From the NCBI GenBank assembly GCA_937949965.1, contig CALFBF010000071.1:1-34487 (forward strand): a stretch of DNA of 34,487 bases. The letters are read 5' to 3'. Positions 17,604 through 27,115 of this stretch are shown here, piece after piece. The stretch's first letter is position 1, and the number at the start of each line of letters is the position of its first letter. Origin of the DNA: an uncultured Roseibacillus sp. (lineage in GTDB: Bacteria; Verrucomicrobiota; Verrucomicrobiia; Verrucomicrobiales; Akkermansiaceae). Made by a program: the position numbers and the translations under genes. Under the pieces are notes generated by a model, which did not search any database, had not been told where the DNA came from, and was given only the letters and a program-made list of their open reading frames with translations.

Positions 17604-19073
17604 TTAGGCAATCAGGTCCTTAATGATCTTTGGGGAGGCGGTGGGACCGATGAGCCGTTGATTGAGCCCTTGGTAGGGGAAGTTGTGCTTGTGAGGATCG
17701 ATTCCGAGGAGGTGCTGAATAGTTGCTTGGAAGTCATGCACGTGCACGGGGTCTTTGACCACCGAGTAGCCCAATTCATCCGTGGCACCATAAGTAATGC
17801 CTGGTTTGACCCCACCGCCAGCCATCCAAGTGGTGAAACAGTCAGGGTGATGGTCGCGCCCGAGGAACTTGGACCCTCCGCGTGCTTCATGCATCGGGGT
17901 GCGTCCGAATTCTCCTCCCCAAACTACGAGCGTATCCTCTAACAGTCCGCGTTCTCTGAGATCAGTGAGAAGGGCCGAGATTGCTTGATCGGTTTCGCGG
18001 CATTTCTTCGGGAACTGATTTTCCATGTCGTCCAGTTTGGTGGTGCCATGGATGTCCCATCCCCAATCAAAGAGCTGCACAAAGCGAACTCCCTGCTCAA
18101 CAAGACGGCGAGCGAGAAGGCAATTATTTGCAAAAGAGGCTTCTCCGGGTTTGGCCCCATATTGCTCTAAGGTGCGGGTGGACTCATTTTTGATATCCAT
18201 CACTCCTGGAACGGCTACTTGCATCCGGTAGGCGAGTTCATATTGCTCAATGCGGGTAAGGGTCTCGGGATCCTGGTAGCTCTCCAGTTCGAGTCGATTG
18301 AGTTGGCTAAGGCTGTCGAGACTTTGGCGGCGGATGTTGCGTGACATTCCTTCCGGGTTCGAGACGTAGAGAATGGGGTCTCCCTTCGCGCGACACTGGA
18401 CTCCCTGATAAACTGAGGGGAGGAAACTGCTTCCCCAGAGCGATTTGCCCCCGGAAGGATTTTTGCCACCCGAGACCATGACCATGTAGCCTGGTAAATT
18501 ATTGTTCATACTGCCCAAGCCGTAGGTCACCCAAGCTCCCATAGAAGCACCCCCGAATTGGGAACTACCGGTGTGAAGAAGGAGTTGGGCTGGAGCATGA
18601 TTGAACTGGTCGGTGTGCATTGACTTCACAAAGCACATCTCGTCGGTGTGTTGGGCGAGGTGTGGCATCATCTCGCTGACCCATGCTCCTGATTGTCCGT
18701 GTTGCTTGAAGTCGTAAACCGGTCCCAAAAGCTTGGGATGACCTTTGATGAAGGCGAAGGTTTTCCCTTCGATGAATTCTTGCGGACAATCTTGGAGGTG
18801 ATTTTTGACGAGTTCTGGCTTGTAGTCCCAGAGATCGTGTTGCGGCGGAGAACCGGCCATGTGGAGGTAGATAACCTGCTTGGCCTTGGGTGCATAGTGG
18901 CGGAGGTAGTCCGGTTGTGCGCCAGGCTTTTCCGCTGCTGAGGCAGATTGACCGAGGAGCGAGTTGAGCGCAACCGCACCTAAGCCAGCGTTACAACGCT
19001 GGAGGAAGTGGCGACGGGTAAGAGCACTGGCTCGGGCCAGCTGCAGTTCGTTGTGAGGATCAAGTCGATTCAT
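17604..19073 (-). CDS. DUF1501 domain protein (Tat-exported, sulfatase-fold-like)
   Basis: N-terminal TRRHFLQRCNAGLGAVALNSLLG; DTLVVWGGEFGRTPMHEARGG...GRDHHPDCFTTWMAGGGVKPGITYGATDELGY. Confidence 0.9.
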   Translation of the reverse strand: MNRLDPHNELQLARASALTRRHFLQRCNAGLGAVALNSLLGQSASAAEKPGAQPDYLRHYAPKAKQVIYLHMAGSPPQHDLWDYKPELVKNHLQDCPQEFIEGKTFAFIKGHPKLLGPVYDFKQHGQSGAWVSEMMPHLAQHTDEMCFVKSMHTDQFNHAPAQLLLHTGSSQFGGASMGAWVTYGLGSMNNNLPGYMVMVSGGKNPSGGKSLWGSSFLPSVYQGVQCRAKGDPILYVSNPEGMSRNIRRQSLDSLSQLNRLELESYQDPETLTRIEQYELAYRMQVAVPGVMDIKNESTRTLEQYGAKPGEASFANNCLLARRLVEQGVRFVQLFDWGWDIHGTTKLDDMENQFPKKCRETDQAISALLTDLRERGLLEDTLVVWGGEFGRTPMHEARGGSKFLGRDHHPDCFTTWMAGGGVKPGITYGATDELGYSVVKDPVHVHDFQATIQHLLGIDPHKHNFPYQGLNQRLIGPTASPKIIKDLIA

Positions 19074-19074
19074 C

Positions 19075-22038
19075 TTATTTGCAGAGGAAAGCGTCTAGGT
19101 TCAGGAGGATATTAGCCACGACGGTGAGAGAGGCGAGTTGGGCCGCATTTTCGTCAGTAGCAGGGGTGGGAATCGTTCCTGCAAGTTCAAGTGCACTCGT
19201 AAGATCGTTCTCGTATTCGTGTAACGACTTTTCATAAAGTTCGCTCAGAATGGTGACTTGATCAGAAATTGGTTCGTCTAACAAAACAAGTCTTAAGCCA
19301 TGTCGAATTTGTTCTTCGACAGTGTCCGAATGAGATTTCATCTTACGTGCCAGTGCCTGCGAAGCTTCGACGAAGACGACATCATTGAGAGTCATGAACG
19401 ATTGCAAGGGAGTATTGGTGCGGAAGCGGCGCATCACGCAAACATCTCGCGAAGCCATGTCAAAGGTCTCAAAGAGTGGGTGTGGGTTACTCCGTTTTAA
19501 GTAAGTATAAAGTGCACGTCGGTAGCGATCTGTTCCTTGGCTTTCAACCCAGTGAGTGTATCCCGTGAAGGCGTTGGCAAATTTCTTAATCGGACTCGGA
19601 GGATAGACAGGTGGGCCGTAGAGTTCTTGATTGAGAAGCCCTGAAACGGCAAGGGCTTGGTCTCTCACCACTTCGGCAGAGAGTCGGTAACGAGGTCCTC
19701 GTGAAAGGAGAGTATTCCGAGGGTCGCGTTCCAGTCGCTCAGGACTCGCTTGTGAAGATTGTTGGTAAGCGGCGGAAGTGACGAGAGTTTTGAGAAATTT
19801 TTTGATGTCCCAGCCTCCTTCTTGCAATTCAACCGCAAGCCAATCCAGTAACTCGGGATGAGAGGGAAGAGTCCCTTGTGTGCCGAAGTCTTCCTCGGTT
19901 TCGACAATACCGATGCCAAAGAGACGGGCCCAGTAGCGATTCGCCGCTACCCGAGCAGTTAGAGGGTTTGTGTCTGCCGTGATCCACTGCGCGACTCCGA
20001 GGCGGTTCTTAGGAGCGTCGTTTGGTAATTCACCGAAGGCTGCTGGCAGACTGGCTGCTACTTTTTTTCCTAGTTGGAGAAAAGATCCTCGCGTCATGAT
20101 GTGGGTTTCTCGTTGCCGTTTTTGAGGTAACTCGACAGTGACCGGAACACGTATCGTAGCATTCAAGGTGTCTTGCATTTCGACGAGTTCACGTCCGAGC
20201 GGGTGCAGTGTTCTTTTCTCAAAACGTGAGGCGGCTTGCGGTGCGCTAGTTACGGAGAGGCGTATCCGGCCAGCAGTGACTCGGGGCAAGCTACTCTGGA
20301 AGTGGAGTTCGACTTCGAGAGTTGAGCCTCTAGGTGCGTCGATTGGTTTATCTAGGTCGAAGACTGCAATGCGGCGTGCTTTGAACCCTTGTTTAGGATG
20401 ATTCATTGCCCAGCCATTACGATGGGCCTCTTCACCAATGATGTTAGTGATTGAGTAATTGGGCTGTGAGTAATCAGCAGTAGCATGTGAAAAGTAGCGG
20501 CGTTCTCTCTGGCCGTCAGGAGTGACCACGAAGAGTTGGATATGGTTTAGAAAGACACTCCCGCTTGGTGAGCGGCCAATCATGTCATTGTGGCGAAGAT
20601 CGGGAATGAGTTCTAACTGCAAAGCTGTCGTCGTTTCTGCAGGAGCTGGTGCACGGAGGGTGTAAGTCGCGTTAGGAGGATTACTTCCTCCTGCTAAAAT
20701 AGAACGATCTGGTTTAGGGCTAAAAGTGACTCCATTCGTTGCGGTAGACTGATCAAGGGAGAGTGCGGTCCATGGAGACGTCTGTTCTGCTGCCTGCTTA
20801 ATTTGGGTGATTCGATTTTTCAGAACCTTTCGTTCCTTTTCTGTTCCCGGCGGAGTCACTGCCATCCGAGGGCGATCATCTCGGTGATCTCGATCGGCAC
20901 TCTGATTGAAGAAGGCATAGAACTCATAATACTCCTGAATAGTAATAGGATCGTATTTATGAGTATGGCATTCTGCACAGCGGATGGTTAAGCCCATCGT
21001 AGCATTGACTGTGGTGCTAAGCCGATCCTTGACTGCGATAGTACGAAATTCTTCATCATTCGTTCCTCCTTCGTTATTGTTAAGGGTGAGACGATGAAAA
21101 GCAGTAGCTAGCCGCTGATATTCGTCCGCTTCCGGGAGGAGATCACCAGCCACTTGTTCAGTGATGAATTGATCATAGGGCATGTTGTCGTTGAAGGCTT
21201 TGATCACCCAATCACGCCATGGCCAGATGTCGCGATGCTCGTCACCGGAGTAGCCAACGGTATCTGCATAGCGAGCGAGATCCATCCACATCGAGGCCCA
21301 ATGCTCGCCATAGGCAGGGGAAGCAAGGAGGCGATCTACGGCCTCACTCACTGCTTGAGCTGAGTTTTCATGGTAACTTTTCTGGAAGTCTTTGCTTTCT
21401 TCCCAAGAAGGAGGGAGACCTGTTAGATCGAGGGAAAGCCGTCGTAGCAGCTCTGAGGCTTTCGCTGGGGCTGAGGGCCGGAGGTTATTTTGCTCCAGTG
21501 CTGCGAGGATGAAGGAATCAATCTCGTTTTTACCCCAATCTGTTGTCGTGACTTCGGGTGCTGCTGGACGGGTAGGGGGAACGAAAGCCCAGTGAGTCTC
21601 ATAATGCCCTCCCTCTCGAATCCACTGCTTTAGCAAGGCGAGCTCTTCTTTGTTCAATGAGTGCCCATGCTCTGGTGGAGGCATCACTTCATCAGGATCA
21701 TTGGACTCGATTCGCTGAATCATGAGGCTGGCATCAGGATCGCCAGGAACAATACTGGCATCGCCGAATTCAGTCGAAGTTGCACCCTCGAAAGTATCTA
21801 ACCGCAAATCGGCCTTACGGTCTCCGGGATCAGGTCCATGGCACCCGATGCAATTCTTGGATAAAATCGGTCGGATCTCAAAATTAAAAGAAACCTCTTT
21901 ACTGTTAGCAGCAAGCGAAGAAGCGAGCCCAAGTAAGGCGATAAAGGATAAACGTATCAACATGGGTAATGAGATCGCAAAGTTTGAGGGGGTGCATAGT
22001 TTTACGGAAATTGTGCAATAGTCTGTCAGAAATAACAT
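19075..22038 (-). CDS. PSD1 / DUF1549-DUF1553 planctomycete-type cytochrome c domain protein
   Basis: NCIGCHGPDP heme-binding CxxCH; LDLTGLPPSWEE; RWMDLARYADT-like segment; ECHTHKYDPI; DFGTQGTLPSHPELLDWLA. Signal peptide suggests the true start is MLIRLSF, about 25 codons in. Confidence 0.9.
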   Translation of the reverse strand: MLFLTDYCTISVKLCTPSNFAISLPMLIRLSFIALLGLASSLAANSKEVSFNFEIRPILSKNCIGCHGPDPGDRKADLRLDTFEGATSTEFGDASIVPGDPDASLMIQRIESNDPDEVMPPPEHGHSLNKEELALLKQWIREGGHYETHWAFVPPTRPAAPEVTTTDWGKNEIDSFILAALEQNNLRPSAPAKASELLRRLSLDLTGLPPSWEESKDFQKSYHENSAQAVSEAVDRLLASPAYGEHWASMWMDLARYADTVGYSGDEHRDIWPWRDWVIKAFNDNMPYDQFITEQVAGDLLPEADEYQRLATAFHRLTLNNNEGGTNDEEFRTIAVKDRLSTTVNATMGLTIRCAECHTHKYDPITIQEYYEFYAFFNQSADRDHRDDRPRMAVTPPGTEKERKVLKNRITQIKQAAEQTSPWTALSLDQSTATNGVTFSPKPDRSILAGGSNPPNATYTLRAPAPAETTTALQLELIPDLRHNDMIGRSPSGSVFLNHIQLFVVTPDGQRERRYFSHATADYSQPNYSITNIIGEEAHRNGWAMNHPKQGFKARRIAVFDLDKPIDAPRGSTLEVELHFQSSLPRVTAGRIRLSVTSAPQAASRFEKRTLHPLGRELVEMQDTLNATIRVPVTVELPQKRQRETHIMTRGSFLQLGKKVAASLPAAFGELPNDAPKNRLGVAQWITADTNPLTARVAANRYWARLFGIGIVETEEDFGTQGTLPSHPELLDWLAVELQEGGWDIKKFLKTLVTSAAYQQSSQASPERLERDPRNTLLSRGPRYRLSAEVVRDQALAVSGLLNQELYGPPVYPPSPIKKFANAFTGYTHWVESQGTDRYRRALYTYLKRSNPHPLFETFDMASRDVCVMRRFRTNTPLQSFMTLNDVVFVEASQALARKMKSHSDTVEEQIRHGLRLVLLDEPISDQVTILSELYEKSLHEYENDLTSALELAGTIPTPATDENAAQLASLTVVANILLNLDAFLCK

Positions 22039-22052
22039 AGAGAGGCCTTTGC

Positions 22053-22199
22053 TAACCTCATTCCGAGATAATGCGGCCTTACTTCCTCAACTCTTTACTG
22101 GTTTGAAACCTGGTGAATTCGTGCAAGAATTTTCTAAATCGTCTCAGTTTGAGAAAATTTAGGATCATTTTTTCGAAAGCAGATTGCCGGAAATACCCT
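22053..22199 (-). repeat. Intergenic 147-nt repeat, copy B (paired with 7374-7520)
   Basis: Ungapped 110/147 identity to copy A. Confidence 0.85.
22079..22168 (-). CDS. Putative small basic protein, 29 aa (MILNFLKLRRFRKFLHEFTRFQTSKELRK)
   Basis: Minus-strand ORF in repeat copy B, 20/29 residues identical to the copy A ORF. Confidence 0.45.
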   Translation of the reverse strand: MILNFLKLRRFRKFLHEFTRFQTSKELRK

Positions 22200-22504
22200 T
22201 TAAAATAAGAACGTATCTTAAATTTCTTGAATTCGTCCTAGTGTTTTTTATTTCAAGGACTTGCAAGTTATTTTTAAAGTTAGAGAATCTTCGCTTTATA
22301 GGATCGCTGGTGGGAAGCACCTAGTGTTCCTATAGACTGAGCAAGCTTTCGTTCATGCCTCTCTATGCCAATTGGGAGAAGACTTTGGGGTTAAGAAAAA
22401 CCGTTGCAAAGTCATGTGTTGGTTTAATTCGTGACGGCTTTGTAAGCGAGTGGCGATGTTTATCTAGTTTGGCCACCTATTCGAATCCTTTGTTTTGTCA
22501 GGCT

Positions 22505-24880
22505 CTAACGAAAAGTAACGGGAAGGTTTTTTTGAAGGTGTTCGAGGAGGGCTTGGTGAGCAGCATCTACTTCCTTAGTCTTGAGCGTCTTCTTAGTAGA
22601 GCGGTAGTGGAGTGAGTAAGCCACCGATTTCTTGTCTGCGGCAATTTTCTCGCCAGAAGGATCGCTGAAGAGGCTGACACAGCGACTCGCGACAAGGAGT
22701 GGGTCCTTGAACTTAGCAAGAGCGTCCTCCAGTTCTGCGGCAGGAAGTTCGAGAGGTGCTTCCATGGCCACGTCTCGACTAGAGCCCGGGAACTGAGGGA
22801 GGTCAGCAACTGCTGAATCTTCTTGGACAATTTTCATCACTTTGGCCAAATCGAGTTCTGCAAGATGGGTTTCGAGAGGAAGATCGAGTTCGCGGCAACG
22901 CTTGGGCGCGAGACGTCCTACGACTCCAATATTGGCATCTCCTAGATGGATAGTAGCTGTGAGCAAGTAATCGTTTTTGAGATCCTTGGGCTTGAAGGTG
23001 AGAGGGAGGTTGGGCGCGAGAGATTGTAAGACCGCTTTCAAATCGTAGAGGTCACTCTGTGCGGGGGCTGGGTTGGCCCATGACGGTGGTGATTGAGGTC
23101 CTGTTTGTAAGAGAGCGAGCACAGGGAACTCGTTATCTTTCTTTTTTCCTCCTCCAAGGTGACGGAAGCATCGCCCCGATTCGAAGAGGCGAATCGACTT
23201 CGCTCCTTGGCGTGCGTTGTTAGCGGCGGAAGCAATCAGTCCTGGTGCAAGTGATGGGCGCATCAGGGAGTGATCTTCCGAGAGGGGCAGGGTGACGCGG
23301 ATGAAGTCTGCATCTTGCAAGGGCTTCAGCGGCAGGAGGTCTGCGATTTGGTTTTCCGCAATGAGCTTGATAGTCTGGCATTCGTAGAAGCCGAGGGCTG
23401 CGATCTTCTTTTTGAGTTCGAGCTCCGCATCGTAGAAGCGATCACTTGTCGAGCTGGGCACGGTATAGGCCAGCGTTGAAGTGGGAATTCGGTCAAAGCC
23501 AATCACGCGCACGACTTCTTCGATGAGGTCGATGGGGCGAGTGAGGTCAGGTCGGTTTGCAGGGATTTTCCAGTGGCTATTGCCATCATCTGTTAGACCG
23601 AGTCGGGTGAGACAGTCGTGTGCTTCTTCGGGGGTAATGCTGTTGGCACTCACCTGGGCGAGCTGTTCTTCCGAGAAGGAAATAGCTGGAAACTCTGCGG
23701 GGAGTTTACCTGCTACGGTGGTGGCTTCAACAGAGCCTCCCGCGAGTTCGAGAATGAGCTCGATAGCACGAGCCGCGGCAGGGATGACTTGCGTTGGGTC
23801 TGCTTGACGTTCGAAACGGTAAGAAGAGTCGGAGGTGAGGATGAGGCGACGCGAGGTGTGTCGAATTTCAGAGGGGGTGAACCAAGCTGATTCGAGGATC
23901 AGTTCAGTGGTTTCCTCGGTCACGCCAGAGTCCAATCCACCCATGACTCCGGCCAAGGCCAGTGCACTGCCGCTGTCATCGGAAATCACGCAATCAACGG
24001 AAGTGAGCGAATAAGAATTTTCATCGAGTGCCTGGAACGTTTCTCCCTCATTGGCATTGCGAACTTGCAACGAGCCGCTGACTTTCGCGGCATCAAAGGC
24101 GTGCAGCGGTTGTCCCAAGTCGTGTAGAACGTAGTTCGTGATGTCGACCACATTGTTAATCGGCCGGAGCCCGATCGCTTCTAACTTTCCTTTGAGCCAA
24201 GCGGGAGACTCCTTCACTTCCACGCCTGTGATGCGAGTAGTAGTGTAGTAAGGACAGGTTTCAGAGGAAAGAACGACTGAGCTATTTTGGATTTGAGGTG
24301 GAGTCGATTCGAGGGCTTTTAAGCTGCGCTTGGAAAGAACGGCCAGTTCACGTGCGACACCCCGATGACTGAGAGAATCTGGACGATTGGGGGTGACCTC
24401 TAGTTCGAAAATGGTGTCTGACGAAAAAAGCTCCTTCAGCTGCGTGCCGACTATAGCTTGAGAATCAAGAATCATGAGCCCGTCCTCTTCATCAGTCATC
24501 CCGATTTCAGACGCACCACACAGCATCCCGAGAGATGGAACGCCACGAAGTTTTCCCTCCTTAATCACAAAGCCTTCTCCGAGGTCAGCACCAGGGAGAG
24601 CGCAAGGCACCTTGTCGCCGACAGAATAGTTCTTAGCTCCGCAGACGATTTGGCGGAGATTTGCTTCTCCGGCATCTACCATGCAGACTTTCAGTTTATC
24701 CGCATCAGGATGAGGGGTAGCTTCCTTAATCTGCGCGACGACGATGAGCTCAGAGGGGATTCCTCGGCTGATGATTCCCTCTACTTCAATGCCTGAAAAG
24801 GTGAGGAGATCGGACAGCTCGGCAGTAGAAAGGCCAGAGAGGTCGAGATGGTCGTTGAGCCAGGAGAGGGAAGTGTTCAT
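22505..24880 (-). CDS. pheT: Phenylalanyl-tRNA synthetase beta subunit
   Basis: MNTSLSWLNDHLDLSGLSTAELSDLLTFSGIEVEG; VVAQIKEATPHPDADKLKVCMVDAG; C-terminal FDX-ACB-like YSLHYRSTKKTLKTKEVDAAHQALLEHLQKNL. Start moved from 25045 to ATG 24880. Confidence 0.96.
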   Translation of the reverse strand: MNTSLSWLNDHLDLSGLSTAELSDLLTFSGIEVEGIISRGIPSELIVVAQIKEATPHPDADKLKVCMVDAGEANLRQIVCGAKNYSVGDKVPCALPGADLGEGFVIKEGKLRGVPSLGMLCGASEIGMTDEEDGLMILDSQAIVGTQLKELFSSDTIFELEVTPNRPDSLSHRGVARELAVLSKRSLKALESTPPQIQNSSVVLSSETCPYYTTTRITGVEVKESPAWLKGKLEAIGLRPINNVVDITNYVLHDLGQPLHAFDAAKVSGSLQVRNANEGETFQALDENSYSLTSVDCVISDDSGSALALAGVMGGLDSGVTEETTELILESAWFTPSEIRHTSRRLILTSDSSYRFERQADPTQVIPAAARAIELILELAGGSVEATTVAGKLPAEFPAISFSEEQLAQVSANSITPEEAHDCLTRLGLTDDGNSHWKIPANRPDLTRPIDLIEEVVRVIGFDRIPTSTLAYTVPSSTSDRFYDAELELKKKIAALGFYECQTIKLIAENQIADLLPLKPLQDADFIRVTLPLSEDHSLMRPSLAPGLIASAANNARQGAKSIRLFESGRCFRHLGGGKKKDNEFPVLALLQTGPQSPPSWANPAPAQSDLYDLKAVLQSLAPNLPLTFKPKDLKNDYLLTATIHLGDANIGVVGRLAPKRCRELDLPLETHLAELDLAKVMKIVQEDSAVADLPQFPGSSRDVAMEAPLELPAAELEDALAKFKDPLLVASRCVSLFSDPSGEKIAADKKSVAYSLHYRSTKKTLKTKEVDAAHQALLEHLQKNLPVTFR

Positions 24881-24974
24881 CAGTCGGAGCAGTGAGGTTC
24901 CAGATTCCGCCTTCGCAGGCAAGATTTTTACCGTGAAATTAGGTCTCCTTACCCCGAAGCCAATGACCGTCTGA

Positions 24975-25325
24975 CTAACCCGGAGGCCATTGCAAAGGAC
25001 GGCCTGCCAAAAGGTGAATGTGCAGATGAGGAACCGTTTCGCCACCGTCAGGACCGTTGTTGATGACGACCCGGAAACCCGACTCGATGATTCCTAGTTC
25101 TTGAGCAATGAGAGGGATACGCGTCAGGAGGTGTCCTAGAACGGAAGAGTCTTCTGCTACCGCCTCTGCAATGCGGGGGATAGGCTTCTTGGGAATAAGC
25201 AGTAAATGAATCGGTGCTTGTGGTTGCGCGTCACGAAAACAAAGTGCTAGTTCATCTTCATAAACGATCTCAGCGGGGATCTCCCGATCCACTATTTTTG
25301 CGAAGATAGTTTTGTCATACATCAT
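24975..25325 (-). CDS. HIT family protein (HINT-like)
   Basis: TIFAKIVDREIPAEIVYEDELALCFRDAQPQAPIHLLLIPKKPI...VPHLHIHLLAGRPLQWPPG with the HxHxH motif. Confidence 0.95.
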   Translation of the reverse strand: MMYDKTIFAKIVDREIPAEIVYEDELALCFRDAQPQAPIHLLLIPKKPIPRIAEAVAEDSSVLGHLLTRIPLIAQELGIIESGFRVVINNGPDGGETVPHLHIHLLAGRPLQWPPG

Positions 25326-25493
25326 TCAAAAGTTGGGGGAATAAAGGACTGATTGCAGTGCTCAAATGTGTCTGTTTGCTTTTAGTTAGGGAGATAGCCA
25401 GTCCTGCTATGAAGAGTTTTCAATCAGAATAATGAATAGTAAAAAGAACTTAAATCATTCTTGAATTTTGTAAAATGACTGCCAATAATTTTT

Positions 25494-25829
25494 ATGAACA
25501 TGACCGACGAACTGAGAAAAAAAACAGCAAAACGTTATACTGATGAAGAGAAGTCCAAGATCTTGCGCTTCGTAAATCAAGTAAACCAAGATAAAGGACG
25601 TGGTGGCGTGACTGCAGCCGTACGTGAATTTGGGATCTCTCCAATCACCGTAAACGGTTGGTTACGAAACCAAAAAGAACTGGGCCCAACTTTACCGCTT
25701 CCAAAAAATGCAAGCGCAGTAGAAGTTTTCCAGCGCTTAGCTGATCTTCATTCTTCGATTGAGGCCAAGCGTGACGAATTGACACGCATGGAGAAGGAAT
25801 ACGAAGAGCTTAAGAAAAAAATTAAGTAA
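25494..25829 (+). CDS. Stand-alone transposase-like helix-turn-helix protein with coiled-coil C-terminus
   Basis: KRYTDEEKSKILRFVNQVN...GGVTAAVREFGISPITVNGWLRNQKE (OrfA-like HTH), then SSIEAKRDELTRMEKEYEELKKKIK. Confidence 0.7.
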   Translation: MNMTDELRKKTAKRYTDEEKSKILRFVNQVNQDKGRGGVTAAVREFGISPITVNGWLRNQKELGPTLPLPKNASAVEVFQRLADLHSSIEAKRDELTRMEKEYEELKKKIK

Positions 25830-25858
25830 GGCAAAATTTCACCATTATCTTTTTAGTT

Positions 25859-25894
25859 AGATGCGGTCTGGGGAAAAATCCTCAGGCCGCATCT
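25859..25894. other. Strong stem-loop spanning the 3' end of the minus-strand CDS (possible convergent-gene terminator)
   Basis: AGATGCGGTCTGGGGA-aaaa-TCCTCAGGCCGCATCT; 16 pairs with G-T wobbles. Confidence 0.6.
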
Positions 25895-26451
25895 AGTGTA
25901 AGGAGAAGTTGGCTGTTTGGAGTGGAGTTCCGTTCAGCTGTTTTTTCCAAAAAGGCGAGAATATCTCGTTGGAAATTGTCGCAGTCTGTATTCCAGCGTT
26001 TGGTCCCAACTAGAATGAGAGTCGCTTCCCGAATCTCGGTAAAATGAAGTTCTTCTGTCCCTAATTGATGAAGAGCATCCACCTCAGCTCGGAGTCTTTG
26101 GAAGAAGGCGAGTTCGAAGCCCGTGGGCATCTCGCGAGCAGTACGAGCAAGCGATAGTGTTACGGGCGGGGTTAGGATTTTAAGCTGGTCGGCGATAGCG
26201 GCACAACCAATCCGATCCAGCATGCGACTCATCCGCGCATAAAGGTCCTCGATTGGTAAGAGCCGCAGCGGACACTTATTTTCCAGATAGTGGATGATAC
26301 CGTCGCGGATATCATCGATGAAAGGGAAGTCGTCTCGATCCGCAGCGATGGAAGCTCGATTGAGCGCAGTCTCGATCCAGTCCACTCCGTAGCCGACAAT
26401 CTGATGACTGCCAACTTGGAGAACTGGGCGATTACCAACGAGACAAATCAT
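25882..26451 (-). CDS. Hypothetical protein in apparent operon with nrdR
   Basis: ORF starts 1 nt after the nrdR stop on the same strand; no family recognised. Confidence 0.65.
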   Translation of the reverse strand: MICLVGNRPVLQVGSHQIVGYGVDWIETALNRASIAADRDDFPFIDDIRDGIIHYLENKCPLRLLPIEDLYARMSRMLDRIGCAAIADQLKILTPPVTLSLARTAREMPTGFELAFFQRLRAEVDALHQLGTEELHFTEIREATLILVGTKRWNTDCDNFQRDILAFLEKTAERNSTPNSQLLLTLDAA

Positions 26452-26452
26452 A

Positions 26453-26989
26453 CTAGCTCACGCTTGGTTGCGTTGGGGTTTTGGATTTGGGTTTTGATTG
26501 CGTTGGTAAAAGCTCGCGCTGCATCGGGTCGCGCATCACACGCTTGGAAAGATTCTGGATTTCGGCGATGAATTCGCCCACGTCGTCGAATTCGCGATAA
26601 ACCGAGACATAGCGCACATAGGCCACTGGATCGATCTGGTGCAGCTTGTCCATTACCTTGGCTCCAATGGCAGCGGAAGGGATCTCGGAAGTGTTGTCGT
26701 GATGCAATTCGGTCAGGATTTCCTCCACAGCTCGATCGATTCGGTCCATCGAGACAGGCCGTTTTTCGCAGGCTTTGGTAAGACCACGGGTGAGCTTTTC
26801 GCGATTGAGAGGCTGTCGAGTCTTGTCCTTCTTCACCACCTTTAGTTCGGTGCGTTCGATTGTTTCGTAGGTTGTGTAGCGATACTCGCATTGTTCGCAG
26901 ATACGACGGCGTCGAATAGACGTCCCATCCTTCGACATTCGAGAGTCGAGGACTTTGTCTTTGAGAGAACCGCATTGAACGCATCGCAT
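26453..26989 (-). CDS. nrdR: Transcriptional repressor NrdR
   Basis: MRCVQCGSLKDKVLDSRMSKDGTSIRRRRICEQCEYRYTTYETIER zinc ribbon plus ATP-cone (KLTRGLTKACEKRPV). Start moved from 27082 to ATG 26989. Confidence 0.94.
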   Translation of the reverse strand: MRCVQCGSLKDKVLDSRMSKDGTSIRRRRICEQCEYRYTTYETIERTELKVVKKDKTRQPLNREKLTRGLTKACEKRPVSMDRIDRAVEEILTELHHDNTSEIPSAAIGAKVMDKLHQIDPVAYVRYVSVYREFDDVGEFIAEIQNLSKRVMRDPMQRELLPTQSKPKSKTPTQPSVS

Positions 26990-27115
26990 CGTTGTTTGGA
27001 GAAGCTTTGAGACCAGTCTTGGCAAGATTGATCGCGACAAAAGAGTAAATCGTGCAATCAAGCATTTATGACTCAGGTCCAAAAATTTTATGAACCAGAG
27101 AGGTGAGCTATCCCC

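Noticed and set aside
22355-22615. 86-aa plus ORF overlapping the pheT 3' end
   Set aside because: Largely antisense to pheT and compositionally unremarkable.
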